A stretch of 64,000 bases of DNA from the NCBI RefSeq assembly GCF_900155365.1, contig NZ_LT699739.1, forward strand, positions 561,861 through 625,860, in the 5' to 3' direction. Below, piece by piece: positions 53,473-62,274 of this stretch. The notes below the pieces were generated by a model. That model worked only from the letters and a program-made list of their open reading frames with translations. It did not search any database and was not told the DNA's origin. The position numbers and the translations under genes are program-made. Position 1 is the stretch's first letter. Every line of letters starts with the position of its first letter. The DNA comes from Collinsella bouchesdurhonensis (GTDB taxonomy: Bacteria > Actinomycetota > Coriobacteriia > Coriobacteriales > Coriobacteriaceae).

Positions 53473-54498
53473 TTAAGCAACGAACTTCTCGAAGTACTTG
53501 ATGGTGCGGACCATCTGAGAGGTGTAGGAGTTCTCGTTGTCGTACCAAGAGGTGACCTGGACGAGGGACTGGCCGTTGCCAAGGTCCTGAACCATGGTCT
53601 GGGTGGCGTCGAAGATGGAGCCGTGGGTCTCGCCGACGATGTCGCGGGAAACAATCTCGTCCTCGTTGTAGCCGAAGGTCTCGGGGATGGTCTCAGCGTA
53701 AGCCTTCATAGCAGCGTTGACCTCCTCGACGGTGACGGTCTTGTCGACGACAGCGTAGAGGTTGGTGAGGGAGCCCGTCGGGGTCGGGACGCGCTGGGCG
53801 GCACCGATCAGCTTGCCGTTGAGCTCGGGGAGAACCAGGCCGATAGCCTTAGCAGCACCGGTGGAGTTCGGGACGATGTTCTCGCCGCAGGCGCGGGAAC
53901 GACGCTTGTTGCCCTTGCGCTGCGGACCGTCGAGAGGCATCTGGTCGCCGGTGTAGGCGTGGATGGTGGTCATGATGCCGGAGACGATGGGAGCGAAGTC
54001 GTTCAGACCCTTAGCCATCGGAGCGAGGCAGTTGGTGGTGCAGGAAGCAGCGGAGATGATGTTGTCATCAGCGGTGAGCTGCTCATGGTTGACGTTGTAA
54101 ACGATGGTGGGAAGGTCCTTGCCGGCCGGAGCGGAGATGACGACCTTCTTGGCGCCAGCGTTGATGTGGGCCTGAGCCTTCTCCTTGCTGGTGTAGAAGC
54201 CGGTGCACTCGAGCACGACGTCAACGTCGAGGTCGCCCCAAGGAAGGTTGTTGGCGTCGGCCTCCTTGTAGATCTTGATGGTCTTGCCATCGACGGTGAT
54301 GGAATCCTCACCGGCGACGACCTCGTGATCGCGGCTGTAGTTGCCCTGCGTAGAATCGTACTTCAGCAGGTAAGCGAGCATATCGGGAGAGGTGAGGTCG
54401 TTGATAGCAACGATCTCGGAGCCCTCATGACCGAACATCTGACGGAATGCCAGACGACCGATGCGACCGAAGCCGTTGATAGCAACCTTTACTGCCAT
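53473..54498 (-). CDS. gap: Glyceraldehyde-3-phosphate dehydrogenase
   Basis: A 341-residue type [19 protein letters not shown] binds [15 protein letters not shown] holds the catalytic Cys, IHAYTGDQ the catalytic His, and [15 protein letters not shown] and [14 protein letters not shown] are family blocks. AAAGGAGACACGC precedes the ATG. The gene heads the lower glycolytic operon and follows whiA with a 178-base gap that contains its promoter. Confidence 0.97.
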   Translation of the reverse strand: MAVKVAINGFGRIGRLAFRQMFGHEGSEIVAINDLTSPDMLAYLLKYDSTQGNYSRDHEVVAGEDSITVDGKTIKIYKEADANNLPWGDLDVDVVLECTGFYTSKEKAQAHINAGAKKVVISAPAGKDLPTIVYNVNHEQLTADDNIISAASCTTNCLAPMAKGLNDFAPIVSGIMTTIHAYTGDQMPLDGPQRKGNKRRSRACGENIVPNSTGAAKAIGLVLPELNGKLIGAAQRVPTPTGSLTNLYAVVDKTVTVEEVNAAMKAYAETIPETFGYNEDEIVSRDIVGETHGSIFDATQTMVQDLGNGQSLVQVTSWYDNENSYTSQMVRTIKYFEKFVA

Positions 54499-54522
54499 GC
54501 GTGTCTCCTTTCGTTAGGCCCC

Positions 54523-54540
54523 GCAGGCTCTTTTGCCTGC
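54523..54540 (-). other. Small hairpin in the gap mRNA leader
   Basis: GCAGGC and GCCTGC pair around a six-base loop about 25 bases before the gap ATG. It may stabilise the 5' end of the message. Confidence 0.45.
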
Positions 54541-54570
54541 CGCTCGGGCCCACAAACTAACCACTCACTG

Positions 54571-54576
54571 AATATA
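54571..54576 (-). promoter_or_regulatory. Possible gap promoter -10
   Basis: TATATT on the minus strand, 72 bases before the gap ATG. A good -35 hexamer is not visible at the expected distance, so the promoter may depend on an activator. Confidence 0.45.
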
Positions 54577-54632
54577 CCTTTTTTCAATCGCGGTAGTAGC
54601 GTGATTGGCGAGATTCCGCTTTTTTCATTACT

Positions 54633-54646
54633 TTGAAGCGTTTCAA
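54633..54646. promoter_or_regulatory. LacI-family type operator upstream of gap
   Basis: TTGAAGCGTTTCAA is palindromic apart from its central base pairs and has the central CG typical for LacI-family regulators. It lies about 60 bases upstream of the possible gap -10. Confidence 0.5.
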
Positions 54647-54676
54647 CATCGCGAAATCCATACAGGGCACGCCAAT

Positions 54677-55615
54677 CTACTGTGTTTTGCCTGATGAATC
54701 GCCAACGAGCTTCTCCAAACGAAGCACACGATGATACAGCGCCGATTTTGAAAGCGGCGGCCGAGCGGCCTGTCCGAGGTCGCGAAGAGACAGATCGGGA
54801 TGAGCCTCGCGCAAGTCGCAGAAATCGGCAAGCGCACGCGGCAAATTGTCTCGCAGCCCCAGTCGCTTCAACTGTTCGATGAGCTCAAGCTGGCGCTGCG
54901 CCGCGCCGGCACTCCTGCCCTGGTTGGCCAGCTCGGCATTTACCAGTCGATTCACGTCGTTTTTAACCGACTTCATAGCGCGCACGTCCTCGATATCCTC
55001 GACGCAGCGACGCGCACCCACGATATGCAGAAGATTGCGCACGTCCTCGGCGCTCTTAACGTACACGGCATAGCTCGACCGACGACGGTTCACGCGCGCA
55101 CGGATGCCCACCTGGCAAATCAAATCGGCCAGGGCATAGGCGAACTGCTCGCCCGTCACGGCGATCTCAAGATGAAAGTCGCCGCGGGGATCGGCTACGA
55201 AACCGCCCGCAATCAACGCTCCCCGAATATAAGCGAGGCGGCAACAATCGCGCGCAACCGCATGGTGCGGAATGCCCGCCACCAGATTTCCCTGGCGATC
55301 GAGAATCCCCAACAGAACAAGGGCCTTTTCAAGATCAGGCTGATCGGGCAAAACGATGAGATAGTTGCGCACACGATGCAATACGGATTTGCGCACCGTG
55401 AACTCGGTCTTGAGCTTCAAGATCTTATGGGTAAGGCCGATCATGGTGCGAGCGACGGCACCGGTTTCGGTTGCAACCTGCAGACGATAGCCTCCTGAGC
55501 CGGCAACGAGCGTTCCACAAACGCGCGCGAGCGCGGCAAGCGTCGCCAAATCGCAGTATTCACAGGAAGGCTCGCAGCGCGCGAGCTCATCTCTCACCTC
55601 GGCGGTAAACGACAT
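54677..55615 (-). CDS. whiA: DNA-binding regulator / cell-division protein WhiA
   Basis: A 312-residue WhiA with an N-terminal LAGLIDADG-like part (about 1-190, including FTAEVRDELARCEP and AYIRGALIAGGFV) and a C-terminal helix-turn-helix (DLSLRDLGQAARPPLSKSALYHR). It controls division or sporulation genes in Actinobacteria and chromosome separation in Bacillus. ATG 55615 follows GAGGAGG. It comes directly after rapZ, without the usual yvcK between them. Confidence 0.95.
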   Translation of the reverse strand: MSFTAEVRDELARCEPSCEYCDLATLAALARVCGTLVAGSGGYRLQVATETGAVARTMIGLTHKILKLKTEFTVRKSVLHRVRNYLIVLPDQPDLEKALVLLGILDRQGNLVAGIPHHAVARDCCRLAYIRGALIAGGFVADPRGDFHLEIAVTGEQFAYALADLICQVGIRARVNRRRSSYAVYVKSAEDVRNLLHIVGARRCVEDIEDVRAMKSVKNDVNRLVNAELANQGRSAGAAQRQLELIEQLKRLGLRDNLPRALADFCDLREAHPDLSLRDLGQAARPPLSKSALYHRVLRLEKLVGDSSGKTQ

Positions 55616-55684
55616 GGCGCCTCCTCTGGAAAAGAGAGGGGACACAAGGGCTATCCATTTGACAGAGCATCGTGATACTTACAC

Positions 55685-56605
55685 CTAACTTGCTGTGTTC
55701 GCACGCGGAAGATCGCGGTGGGAAATGCTCACGTGATATTGCTGACGCTCAAGATAGCGCGCCGTCGCCTCGGCAATCGCCACGGAACGGTGCTGCCCGC
55801 CCGTGCAGCCAACGGCGATGGAAAGCTGAGGCTTTCCTTCTGCGACGTAGCCCGGCATCACAGCATCCAGCAGGCGAAACCATGCATCCAAAAATTCCTT
55901 GGTCTTAGGATGCTCGAGCACGAAGGAAGACACCTTGGAATCCAAGCCCGTCATCGTGCGCATCTCGGGATCGTAATAGGGGTTGGGCAGGAAGCGAACA
56001 TCGATCATAAGATCGGCCTCAACCGGCAGGCCGTGCTTGAACCCAAAAGAAAAGACATGCACGTCCATAAGCTGCTGGTCGGGAATCTCCGAGAAGGCCA
56101 TGCGCAGCTTGTTACGCAGGCTGGAGGTACGCATGCGGCTTGTATCGATCACCATGTTGGCACGGTCTTTGATGCTCTCGAGCTGCACGCGCTCGCGCTG
56201 AATGGCGTCGACGGTCGATTCGCCGGGCATGACGAGAGGATGGCGACGACGATTCTCGCTGTAACGACGAATCAGTACCTCATCAGAAGCGTCGAGGAAT
56301 ACGATCTTGCAGCTCATCTCATGGTCCTCGAGCGTGCGGATCGTATCCAGCAGCTCGTCGAACAAGCCCTGGCTTCGCAGGTCGCAGGTGACCGCCAGAT
56401 GACGCCCGATGCCCGCGTTGATGCCCACGAGCTCCGCCAATTGCAAGATAAGGCGCGGGGGCAAATTGTCGATGCAGAAATAGCCCATATCCTCAAAGAC
56501 ATGCATCGCCTGCGTGCGGCCAGACCCTGCCATGCCGGTGATAATCACAATGTCCGGTATGCGATCGGCAAGTTCCTGCGCGGTAATATCATCTCTCGCG
56601 GGCAT
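55685..56605 (-). CDS. rapZ: RNase adapter / nucleotide-binding protein RapZ
   Basis: A 306-residue RapZ/YvcJ. The N-terminal P-loop is ITGMAGSGRTQA, with FEDMGYFCIDNLPP directly behind it. The C-terminal part carries IDVRFLPNP, GCTGGQHRSVAIAE and a final SHRDL, all family marks. RapZ binds nucleotide and, in enterobacteria, small RNAs controlling GlmS. ATG 56605 follows GGAGG and was chosen over an upstream start. It lies between uvrC and whiA. Confidence 0.95.
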   Translation of the reverse strand: MPARDDITAQELADRIPDIVIITGMAGSGRTQAMHVFEDMGYFCIDNLPPRLILQLAELVGINAGIGRHLAVTCDLRSQGLFDELLDTIRTLEDHEMSCKIVFLDASDEVLIRRYSENRRRHPLVMPGESTVDAIQRERVQLESIKDRANMVIDTSRMRTSSLRNKLRMAFSEIPDQQLMDVHVFSFGFKHGLPVEADLMIDVRFLPNPYYDPEMRTMTGLDSKVSSFVLEHPKTKEFLDAWFRLLDAVMPGYVAEGKPQLSIAVGCTGGQHRSVAIAEATARYLERQQYHVSISHRDLPRANTAS

Positions 56606-56686
56606 AAGAGCGCCTCCCTGTTGATTCCAACTATCGACCAGTATAGCAAGGTGCCACAAAAGCAACGGCGCTTACGTGCGGCGGGC

Positions 56687-58690
56687 TTATGCCTCTCGCT
56701 CTTGCTCGTCTCTCCCCCACGCGCGCAGCGTGTCATAGACCGCCTGTGCGACGTCAGCGGGAATGCCTCGCACCTGGGCGATCTCGTCGACGCTCGCGGC
56801 ACGCAGCCGCTTCATGGAACCAAAGTGACGCATGATGGCCTTTTTGCGCGTAGGTCCCACGCCTTCCACCTCGTCAAGAATCGAAACCGTCATCGCCTTG
56901 TCGCGCAGCTCGCGATGGAAGGTGATGGCAAAGCGATGGGATTCATCGCGCACCTGCTTAATGAGATAGAGCGAGGCAGAACCCGTGGGAAGCACCACCG
57001 GCGTATCGTCCCAAGGCACGAAGACCTCCTCGTCGGCCTTAGCAAGGCCGCAAACGGGAATGTCGAGACCCAGCGCTTCGAGCTGATTCATAGCAGCCGT
57101 GAGCTGCGGCTTTCCGCCGTCGACCACAAGCAAGTCGGGCCGCGACCCAAAGCGTTCGTCCGCCATACGCTCGGGCGCGTAGCGACGCCCCAGTACCTCG
57201 GACATCGACACGAAGTCGTTTGCCTCTTCAAGCTCCGCCCGGATCTTGAAGCGTCGATATTGGCTCTTGTCGGCGTGTCCGTTAGTGAACACCACCATTG
57301 ATGCCACCGTAAACTTGCCATGAATGGTCGAGATATCGAAGCATTCGATACGAAGCGGCGGCGCATCGAGCGCAAGCGCGCTTTCCAGTTGCAGCAATGC
57401 TTGGTTCGTGCGGTCATCGGAATATCCGGTGCGCATCATATAGCGCATGAGGGCATGGCGGGCATTGCGCACGCACATCTCCATCAGCCGATGCTTCTCG
57501 CCGCGCTGAGGACGATGGAGGACGCATTTGCGGCCGCGCTTTTGACTCAACCACTCGCTAATAACCGGGGCGTCTTCCACATCGCAGGCAACATCGACCT
57601 CTGCGGGAATATCCGAGGTCTCGTCGTAATAGCGCTTGACGAATCCCGAGACGAGCTCCTCCTCGTCCACGTCAAGGCCCTTATCCAAAATGAATTCGCA
57701 CGTACGAACCGTACGGCCCTCGCGCACCACAAAAACGCAAGCGCCCGCGATAGTCTCTTCACGGTAGAAACCGATTAGGTCGATGTCCACGCTTGTGGGG
57801 AACACCACCTGCTGACGATCATCAAGGCCATTGATAACCTCAAGGCGGCGTTTGATACGCCCAGCGCGCTCGAAGTCGAGCTCGGCAGCGGCTTGCGCCA
57901 TGTCGCCTTTGAGCTCATCGATCAGCTCACGGCGCTTGCCGGAAAGAAAACGCTCTACGCGGCGAACATTCTTGGCATACTCCTCGCGTCCAATCATGCC
58001 TGCGCAGACACCCGGGCCGCGGCCCACATGGTAATCAAAGCAAGGACGGCCCTTCTCGGCGCAAACAAGCTCAATAACATCGCTGTCGGCGGGATGCTTC
58101 TCGAGCAGACGGCGCACATGTTTCCATCCCGCGCAGGAAGCATTGCAGATGGGCACAACCTTGCGCAGGGTATCGATCATTTCGCGTGCGGCACGCGCAT
58201 CTGTATAGGGGCCAAAGTAGCGCGTGCCCGCCCGATGGCGTTCACGCGTGTACTTGATAGCGGGAAAGGCATCACCATGCGTGACGGCGATATAGGGGTA
58301 GCTCTTGTCGTCCTTGAAGTCGACATTAAAATACGGGTGATACTGCTCGATAAGATTGCGCTCCAAAACGAGCGCCTCGTGCTCGCTTTGGACCACCACG
58401 TAATCAAATGACGCCACAAGCTGCATCATAAGGGGAATCTTTTGGCGGTCATCGCTCAGCGTCACGTACTGCTTCATGCGCGCGCGAAGGTTTTTGGCCT
58501 TGCCCACATAGATGACTTCGCCAGCAGCATCTTTCCATAGATAGCAACCTGGATCGGTCGGGACATGCGCCACCTGCTCGGCAAGCGAGGGCGCGCCGTT
58601 GGCAGACGCGCTCACATGCTCGTGCGCAGCTCGCACATCAAGCGAGGAGGAGATGCGCGGACGCGCCGCGCCGGCATCCGGCTCAGACAT
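56687..58690 (-). CDS. uvrC: Excinuclease ABC subunit C
   Basis: A 667-residue UvrC, which makes both incisions in nucleotide-excision repair. The GIY-YIG nuclease (about 45-130) contains PGCYLWKD and VIYVGKAKNLRARM, followed by a Cys-rich stretch, a UVR motif (AELDFERAGRIKRRLEVING), an RNase-H-like endonuclease (ECFDISTIHG, LLVVDGGKPQL) and a C-terminal helix-hairpin-helix (VEGVGPTRKKAIMRHFGS). The N-terminus is about 30 residues longer than usual. It follows directly after the ATP-grasp gene (three bases). Confidence 0.96.
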   Translation of the reverse strand: MSEPDAGAARPRISSSLDVRAAHEHVSASANGAPSLAEQVAHVPTDPGCYLWKDAAGEVIYVGKAKNLRARMKQYVTLSDDRQKIPLMMQLVASFDYVVVQSEHEALVLERNLIEQYHPYFNVDFKDDKSYPYIAVTHGDAFPAIKYTRERHRAGTRYFGPYTDARAAREMIDTLRKVVPICNASCAGWKHVRRLLEKHPADSDVIELVCAEKGRPCFDYHVGRGPGVCAGMIGREEYAKNVRRVERFLSGKRRELIDELKGDMAQAAAELDFERAGRIKRRLEVINGLDDRQQVVFPTSVDIDLIGFYREETIAGACVFVVREGRTVRTCEFILDKGLDVDEEELVSGFVKRYYDETSDIPAEVDVACDVEDAPVISEWLSQKRGRKCVLHRPQRGEKHRLMEMCVRNARHALMRYMMRTGYSDDRTNQALLQLESALALDAPPLRIECFDISTIHGKFTVASMVVFTNGHADKSQYRRFKIRAELEEANDFVSMSEVLGRRYAPERMADERFGSRPDLLVVDGGKPQLTAAMNQLEALGLDIPVCGLAKADEEVFVPWDDTPVVLPTGSASLYLIKQVRDESHRFAITFHRELRDKAMTVSILDEVEGVGPTRKKAIMRHFGSMKRLRAASVDEIAQVRGIPADVAQAVYDTLRAWGRDEQEREA

Positions 58691-58693
58691 AGG

Positions 58694-59956
58694 CTACGCG
58701 TTCTTGCCGGAGCCCATAAAACGGTCGAACTTCTGCACCTGGTGCATAAACGTCACGCGCGCATAGAGCTTATGGGCAAAGGTGTCGCGGGGATTATCGT
58801 ACGGATAGCCGGTGTGGCCGCTGCGATACATGTCCAAGACCTCGTCACGCAGCTCCGGGTTGGAAACATGACGCTCGATGACCTTTTTGGGCACACAGGT
58901 GTACAGGGTATCGCCATAGGCTTCCTGATAAGGAATCTCACGATGCAGAATGTACTCGTCTACAAGCAGACGGGCGATGTTCGCGCCGCCCTGGGCCACG
59001 TAGTACGTGTTGCGACCGGGACGCGTATTGATTTCGAAGAACTTGTAGGAGCCGTCGCGCGCATCGTATTTAATATCGAAGTTGCCAAAACCGCGATAGC
59101 CAACGTGCTTGCAAAAGCGCTTGGCGTCCTCGATGATGCGATCGACGCGCTCGGGCAAGATGCACATCGGGTTGCCGATGCGCGCCGGGGAGTGGTCCTG
59201 AAGCACCACACGACCGCCGGACACGACGCGCACATCGCCCGAGGCATCGGAAAACGTCGTAAGGGAGCGCAAGGCGTCGTCGTCGCCGGGGATGAAATCT
59301 TGGACAACGAGCTCGCGGTCGTAGCCCGCCTCGCGAAGCAGGTCAAAGATGCGCAGCAGGTCATCGGGCGTCTGGACCTCATAGACCTTCTCCTTGCCCG
59401 GGAAATCCATCAGGTCATAACGGGCGGAGTTGGAAGGCTTCGCGATAAGCGGATAGGTGAAGGACTCGGCATCGATCACAACATCCGGGTCCGCGCAATC
59501 GAACGTCCAGGTTTTGGGGTAGTCGATACCCAGCTCCTCGCAGATCGCATAGAAGCGTTCCTTCTGCGTGATGTCGTCGAGCAACTCAAAATCGTTATAC
59601 GGAACAGCAAACCACTGGGAAAGCTCTTCCTTGTTTTGGGAGAGAATGCGCGCATGCCAATCGGCGCTGCCAAAGATGATGGCGACCTTGCCAGCCGCCG
59701 CGAGTTCGGCACCGAGCTTGCGCAGGAAATCCATGATCGCATCGTCTCCCTGTCCCATGGCGGGAACAACGCGATAATCAACCAGGTTGCTCGAGGAGGT
59801 GACTTTGACGTCAACAGCCGAGATGACCATCGTCTTCACGCCATACGCCTCATGGAAGCAGCGGGCAAAGCCATAGGACATAATCTCTCCGCCAAGGGCG
59901 ACGGGGACCAGGCGAGCCGAAAGATCGGATTCGGTGAGCTGGGAAGTATCAATCAT
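58694..59956 (-). CDS. ATP-grasp carboxylate-amine ligase (D-aspartate-ligase-like)
   Basis: A 420-residue ATP-grasp ligase. YPLIAKPSNSARYD binds ATP, LVVQDFIPGDDDALRSLTTF follows as in the family, and GFGNFDIKYDARDGSYKFFEINTRPGR gives the metal-binding residues. Its style matches carboxylate-amine ligases such as the D-aspartate ligases of enterococcal and lactococcal peptidoglycan. ATG 59956 overlaps the end of the FemAB-like gene by 41 bases. With MurJ and FemAB nearby it probably attaches an amino acid to the peptidoglycan stem. The amino acid is not proven. Confidence 0.78.
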   Translation of the reverse strand: MIDTSQLTESDLSARLVPVALGGEIMSYGFARCFHEAYGVKTMVISAVDVKVTSSSNLVDYRVVPAMGQGDDAIMDFLRKLGAELAAAGKVAIIFGSADWHARILSQNKEELSQWFAVPYNDFELLDDITQKERFYAICEELGIDYPKTWTFDCADPDVVIDAESFTYPLIAKPSNSARYDLMDFPGKEKVYEVQTPDDLLRIFDLLREAGYDRELVVQDFIPGDDDALRSLTTFSDASGDVRVVSGGRVVLQDHSPARIGNPMCILPERVDRIIEDAKRFCKHVGYRGFGNFDIKYDARDGSYKFFEINTRPGRNTYYVAQGGANIARLLVDEYILHREIPYQEAYGDTLYTCVPKKVIERHVSNPELRDEVLDMYRSGHTGYPYDNPRDTFAHKLYARVTFMHQVQKFDRFMGSGKNA

Positions 59957-59996
59957 GAGTGCACCAATCAAAAGAGCGGGATGGAACAAGAAAGGA

Positions 59997-60998
59997 TTAG
60001 CGAAGGCGTGAACGCAGCGCCTTAAGGCGGACAAGCGTGCCATAGAAGCCGCCGCGCACGGGAAGATCGCGGTCGGGCGCGATCATGCGCACGCCATCCT
60101 TGGCAAACTTCGTCTTGAACGTATTGAGATTGAGGGTCTCGGGCGCAAACTCGCTGCCGATGCCCATCTGATCGTACTCAGTGCACCCCATGCGGGAGAG
60201 CTCACAGCACTCAAAATAGATAAGGCGATCGGTTGCGAGGAAACGCGCGTCGCACGAGCGCGATGCGCCATAGTAGCGCGTTGCACGCGTGCCGGAGATA
60301 GTGGCGATGGTCCAGGTAATGACCTGGTCTCCGTCGCGACCGGCGAACAGGCGGCAGTGCTCAGGGCCCAAGATGCGCAGCATGCTGCGGTAATCCTCGA
60401 TCGGGGCGGGCGAGAACCCGTCGCGCTTGCCGGTCTCGACCATAACTTCATAGTACTCATCAAAGGATTTCTGCGCGCGATCGGTCTCATCGCTAAAGGT
60501 AAGCGTGCACTCGCGCAACGCCTTGCGCACATCACGACGGCCGCGCGGCTTCATGCGCGCAAGAATCTCGTCATCGCCTCCCGTGAGGTCGATGATCACC
60601 GTGGTGTCGTAAGGGAGAGTGGAAAGGCAGCGTCGCGTGGCGGGAAGATCGTGCTTCACCGCAAGACGGCAAAACACCTGGCGACGGTCCTCGGCGTGAA
60701 CAAATGCGCGCAGGGCTTCAAGCGCAGCTGCCTCCGTCTCGGCCGTGGGCTCCTCGACCCAAATGGGACCATGGTGCGCACGCAGGTAGCGATACCCATG
60801 GGTCTCGTACTGAGCAAAACAAATTGCAGCAATGGTTATGCCTTCGTCCTCGATGACGGCATAACCCCATGGACTGCGGCCAGGAATCGTCGACTCGAAT
60901 TCCAACCAAACGGGAAGCTGCTCAACGGGAATCGCCACGCCAAGCGCGGCGAGTTTCTCTTCATATGCTTCGCGGGACAGCTTCTTAACCTGCATCAT
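59997..60998 (-). CDS. FemAB-like peptidoglycan bridge aminoacyltransferase
   Basis: A 333-residue protein of the FemABX/GNAT-like class. LPVWLEFESTIPGRSPWGYAV starts the first lobe; EILARMKPRGRRDVRKALREC is the conserved strand-helix of the second lobe; TWTIATISGTRATRYYGASR and YDQMGIGSEF follow as in FemAB proteins. These use aminoacyl-tRNA to build interpeptide bridges. ATG 60998 (preceded by GGAG) is used. The gene is coupled to the ATP-grasp ligase behind it. Confidence 0.82.
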   Translation of the reverse strand: MMQVKKLSREAYEEKLAALGVAIPVEQLPVWLEFESTIPGRSPWGYAVIEDEGITIAAICFAQYETHGYRYLRAHHGPIWVEEPTAETEAAALEALRAFVHAEDRRQVFCRLAVKHDLPATRRCLSTLPYDTTVIIDLTGGDDEILARMKPRGRRDVRKALRECTLTFSDETDRAQKSFDEYYEVMVETGKRDGFSPAPIEDYRSMLRILGPEHCRLFAGRDGDQVITWTIATISGTRATRYYGASRSCDARFLATDRLIYFECCELSRMGCTEYDQMGIGSEFAPETLNLNTFKTKFAKDGVRMIAPDRDLPVRGGFYGTLVRLKALRSRLR

Positions 60999-61084
60999 CA
61001 CAGCTCCGTTGAATCCGGATTCATATACTCAAGCGCTTAAGTATATCTGTTGACGGCATGCGCCGGCTTGGTGCCCGCCAGCTT

Positions 61085-62263
61085 CTACGAAGAGACCACG
61101 CGCCTAACCACCTCGGCAACCTCTGTCGCCTGCGTCGCGCCCTCATTGGTGGGAAGCGTCGCCAGACAGGCCACCATGTGATCGCACACGGCAAGGTTCG
61201 AACGATCGCTGGGAACATGGTAGGCGGACTCGTCCAAAACGCCGGGACCTAGCTCGGGGCGGTACCAGCAGCTGGTATAATGCCCTGCCGTGCAGCACTC
61301 CTCGATAATCCAGTCTGCCGTGGCGGTATCGCGCACGACGATGGGAAACTTGAGGAGCGGCTGACCGAGCTGCGTCGACGCGGGAACCTCCACGCCGGGC
61401 ATATCGGCAAAAAGGCGACAGTATGCCCGCGTCGCCTCGACGCGCAGACGCTCGTCGCCATCAAGGCGATCGAACGCAGCGCGAGCTTGTTCACAAACAT
61501 GGTCACTCGGGCGCATGGGCGCGTAAGAAAGCTCGCCTCGCTGCTCGGCAGTACTCACCGCGGGCTCAAAAAGCCCCAGAGCCGCCAGACCGTGACGCAG
61601 ACCGCGCGCCACGGGACGCGGCACATGGTTGAATACACGGCATTCATTTACAAAAAGACGCTCGAGCATATCAAGGCGGGCGCCCGATACGGGCAGAACA
61701 GACAAACGGTCGCGCACGCGGCGCGAAACAGCCGAGAAGGGGGACGCGGGATTCACCCAGACTGCACCGCCCAAAAGGGTATGGAGCATTTTCTCGATGC
61801 CAAAGGAGTGAAACGAGATGTCTGCCAGCGGCTCGCCCGATTCGCCCTTTGCCATCCTGCCCACGCAATGGGCGCAATCTTCGACAAGGAGAGCGCCGGC
61901 ATCGTGAGCGCGTTGCGCCAGCCGAGCAGTCTCCGTATCGTCCACAATGCCATATGTATGCTGGGCCACCACGGCGCGCAGCTCGCCCGAAGCATCAAGC
62001 GCATCGGAGTCGATCATGGCCGTGTCAAAAGACACCTCGCAATAACGAGGCACAAGACCTGCCACCAGGATGGGATCGACCGCTGTGCAGCAGGTGAGCA
62101 GCTGAGTCGCCACCTCGCCTGCGCCCATCTCGGCGTAAATCTCCTCAAACGCGACCTGCATGCCATAGCGGGCCTTGAACACCAAGAACCAGTCGGCAGG
62201 ATCGGTGCCGGTGCGCGAAGCCATGATTTGAGCGATCGATGCTTCCTGTTGAGAGCGTGCCAT
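61085..62263 (-). CDS. DegT/DnrJ/EryC1/StrS-like aminotransferase
   Basis: A 392-residue PLP enzyme of the sugar aminotransferase class. LLVEDCAHCVGR binds PLP, SFHSFGIEKMLHTLLGGAV holds the PLP Lys, and TCCTAVDPILVAGLVPRYCEV starts the fold. The middle and end diverge strongly from well-known members, so substrate and pathway are not clear. ATG 62263 follows AAAGGAGG and overlaps nothing; it begins 11 bases after the murJ stop. It may supply an amino sugar or amino compound for the cell wall. Confidence 0.78.
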   Translation of the reverse strand: MARSQQEASIAQIMASRTGTDPADWFLVFKARYGMQVAFEEIYAEMGAGEVATQLLTCCTAVDPILVAGLVPRYCEVSFDTAMIDSDALDASGELRAVVAQHTYGIVDDTETARLAQRAHDAGALLVEDCAHCVGRMAKGESGEPLADISFHSFGIEKMLHTLLGGAVWVNPASPFSAVSRRVRDRLSVLPVSGARLDMLERLFVNECRVFNHVPRPVARGLRHGLAALGLFEPAVSTAEQRGELSYAPMRPSDHVCEQARAAFDRLDGDERLRVEATRAYCRLFADMPGVEVPASTQLGQPLLKFPIVVRDTATADWIIEECCTAGHYTSCWYRPELGPGVLDESAYHVPSDRSNLAVCDHMVACLATLPTNEGATQATEVAEVVRRVVSS

Positions 62264-62274
62264 CGGGGCCTCCT

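Noticed and set aside
54633-54646. CcpA cre site upstream of gap
   Set aside because: The site has the central CG but is two bases shorter than cre; I record it only as a LacI-family type palindrome.
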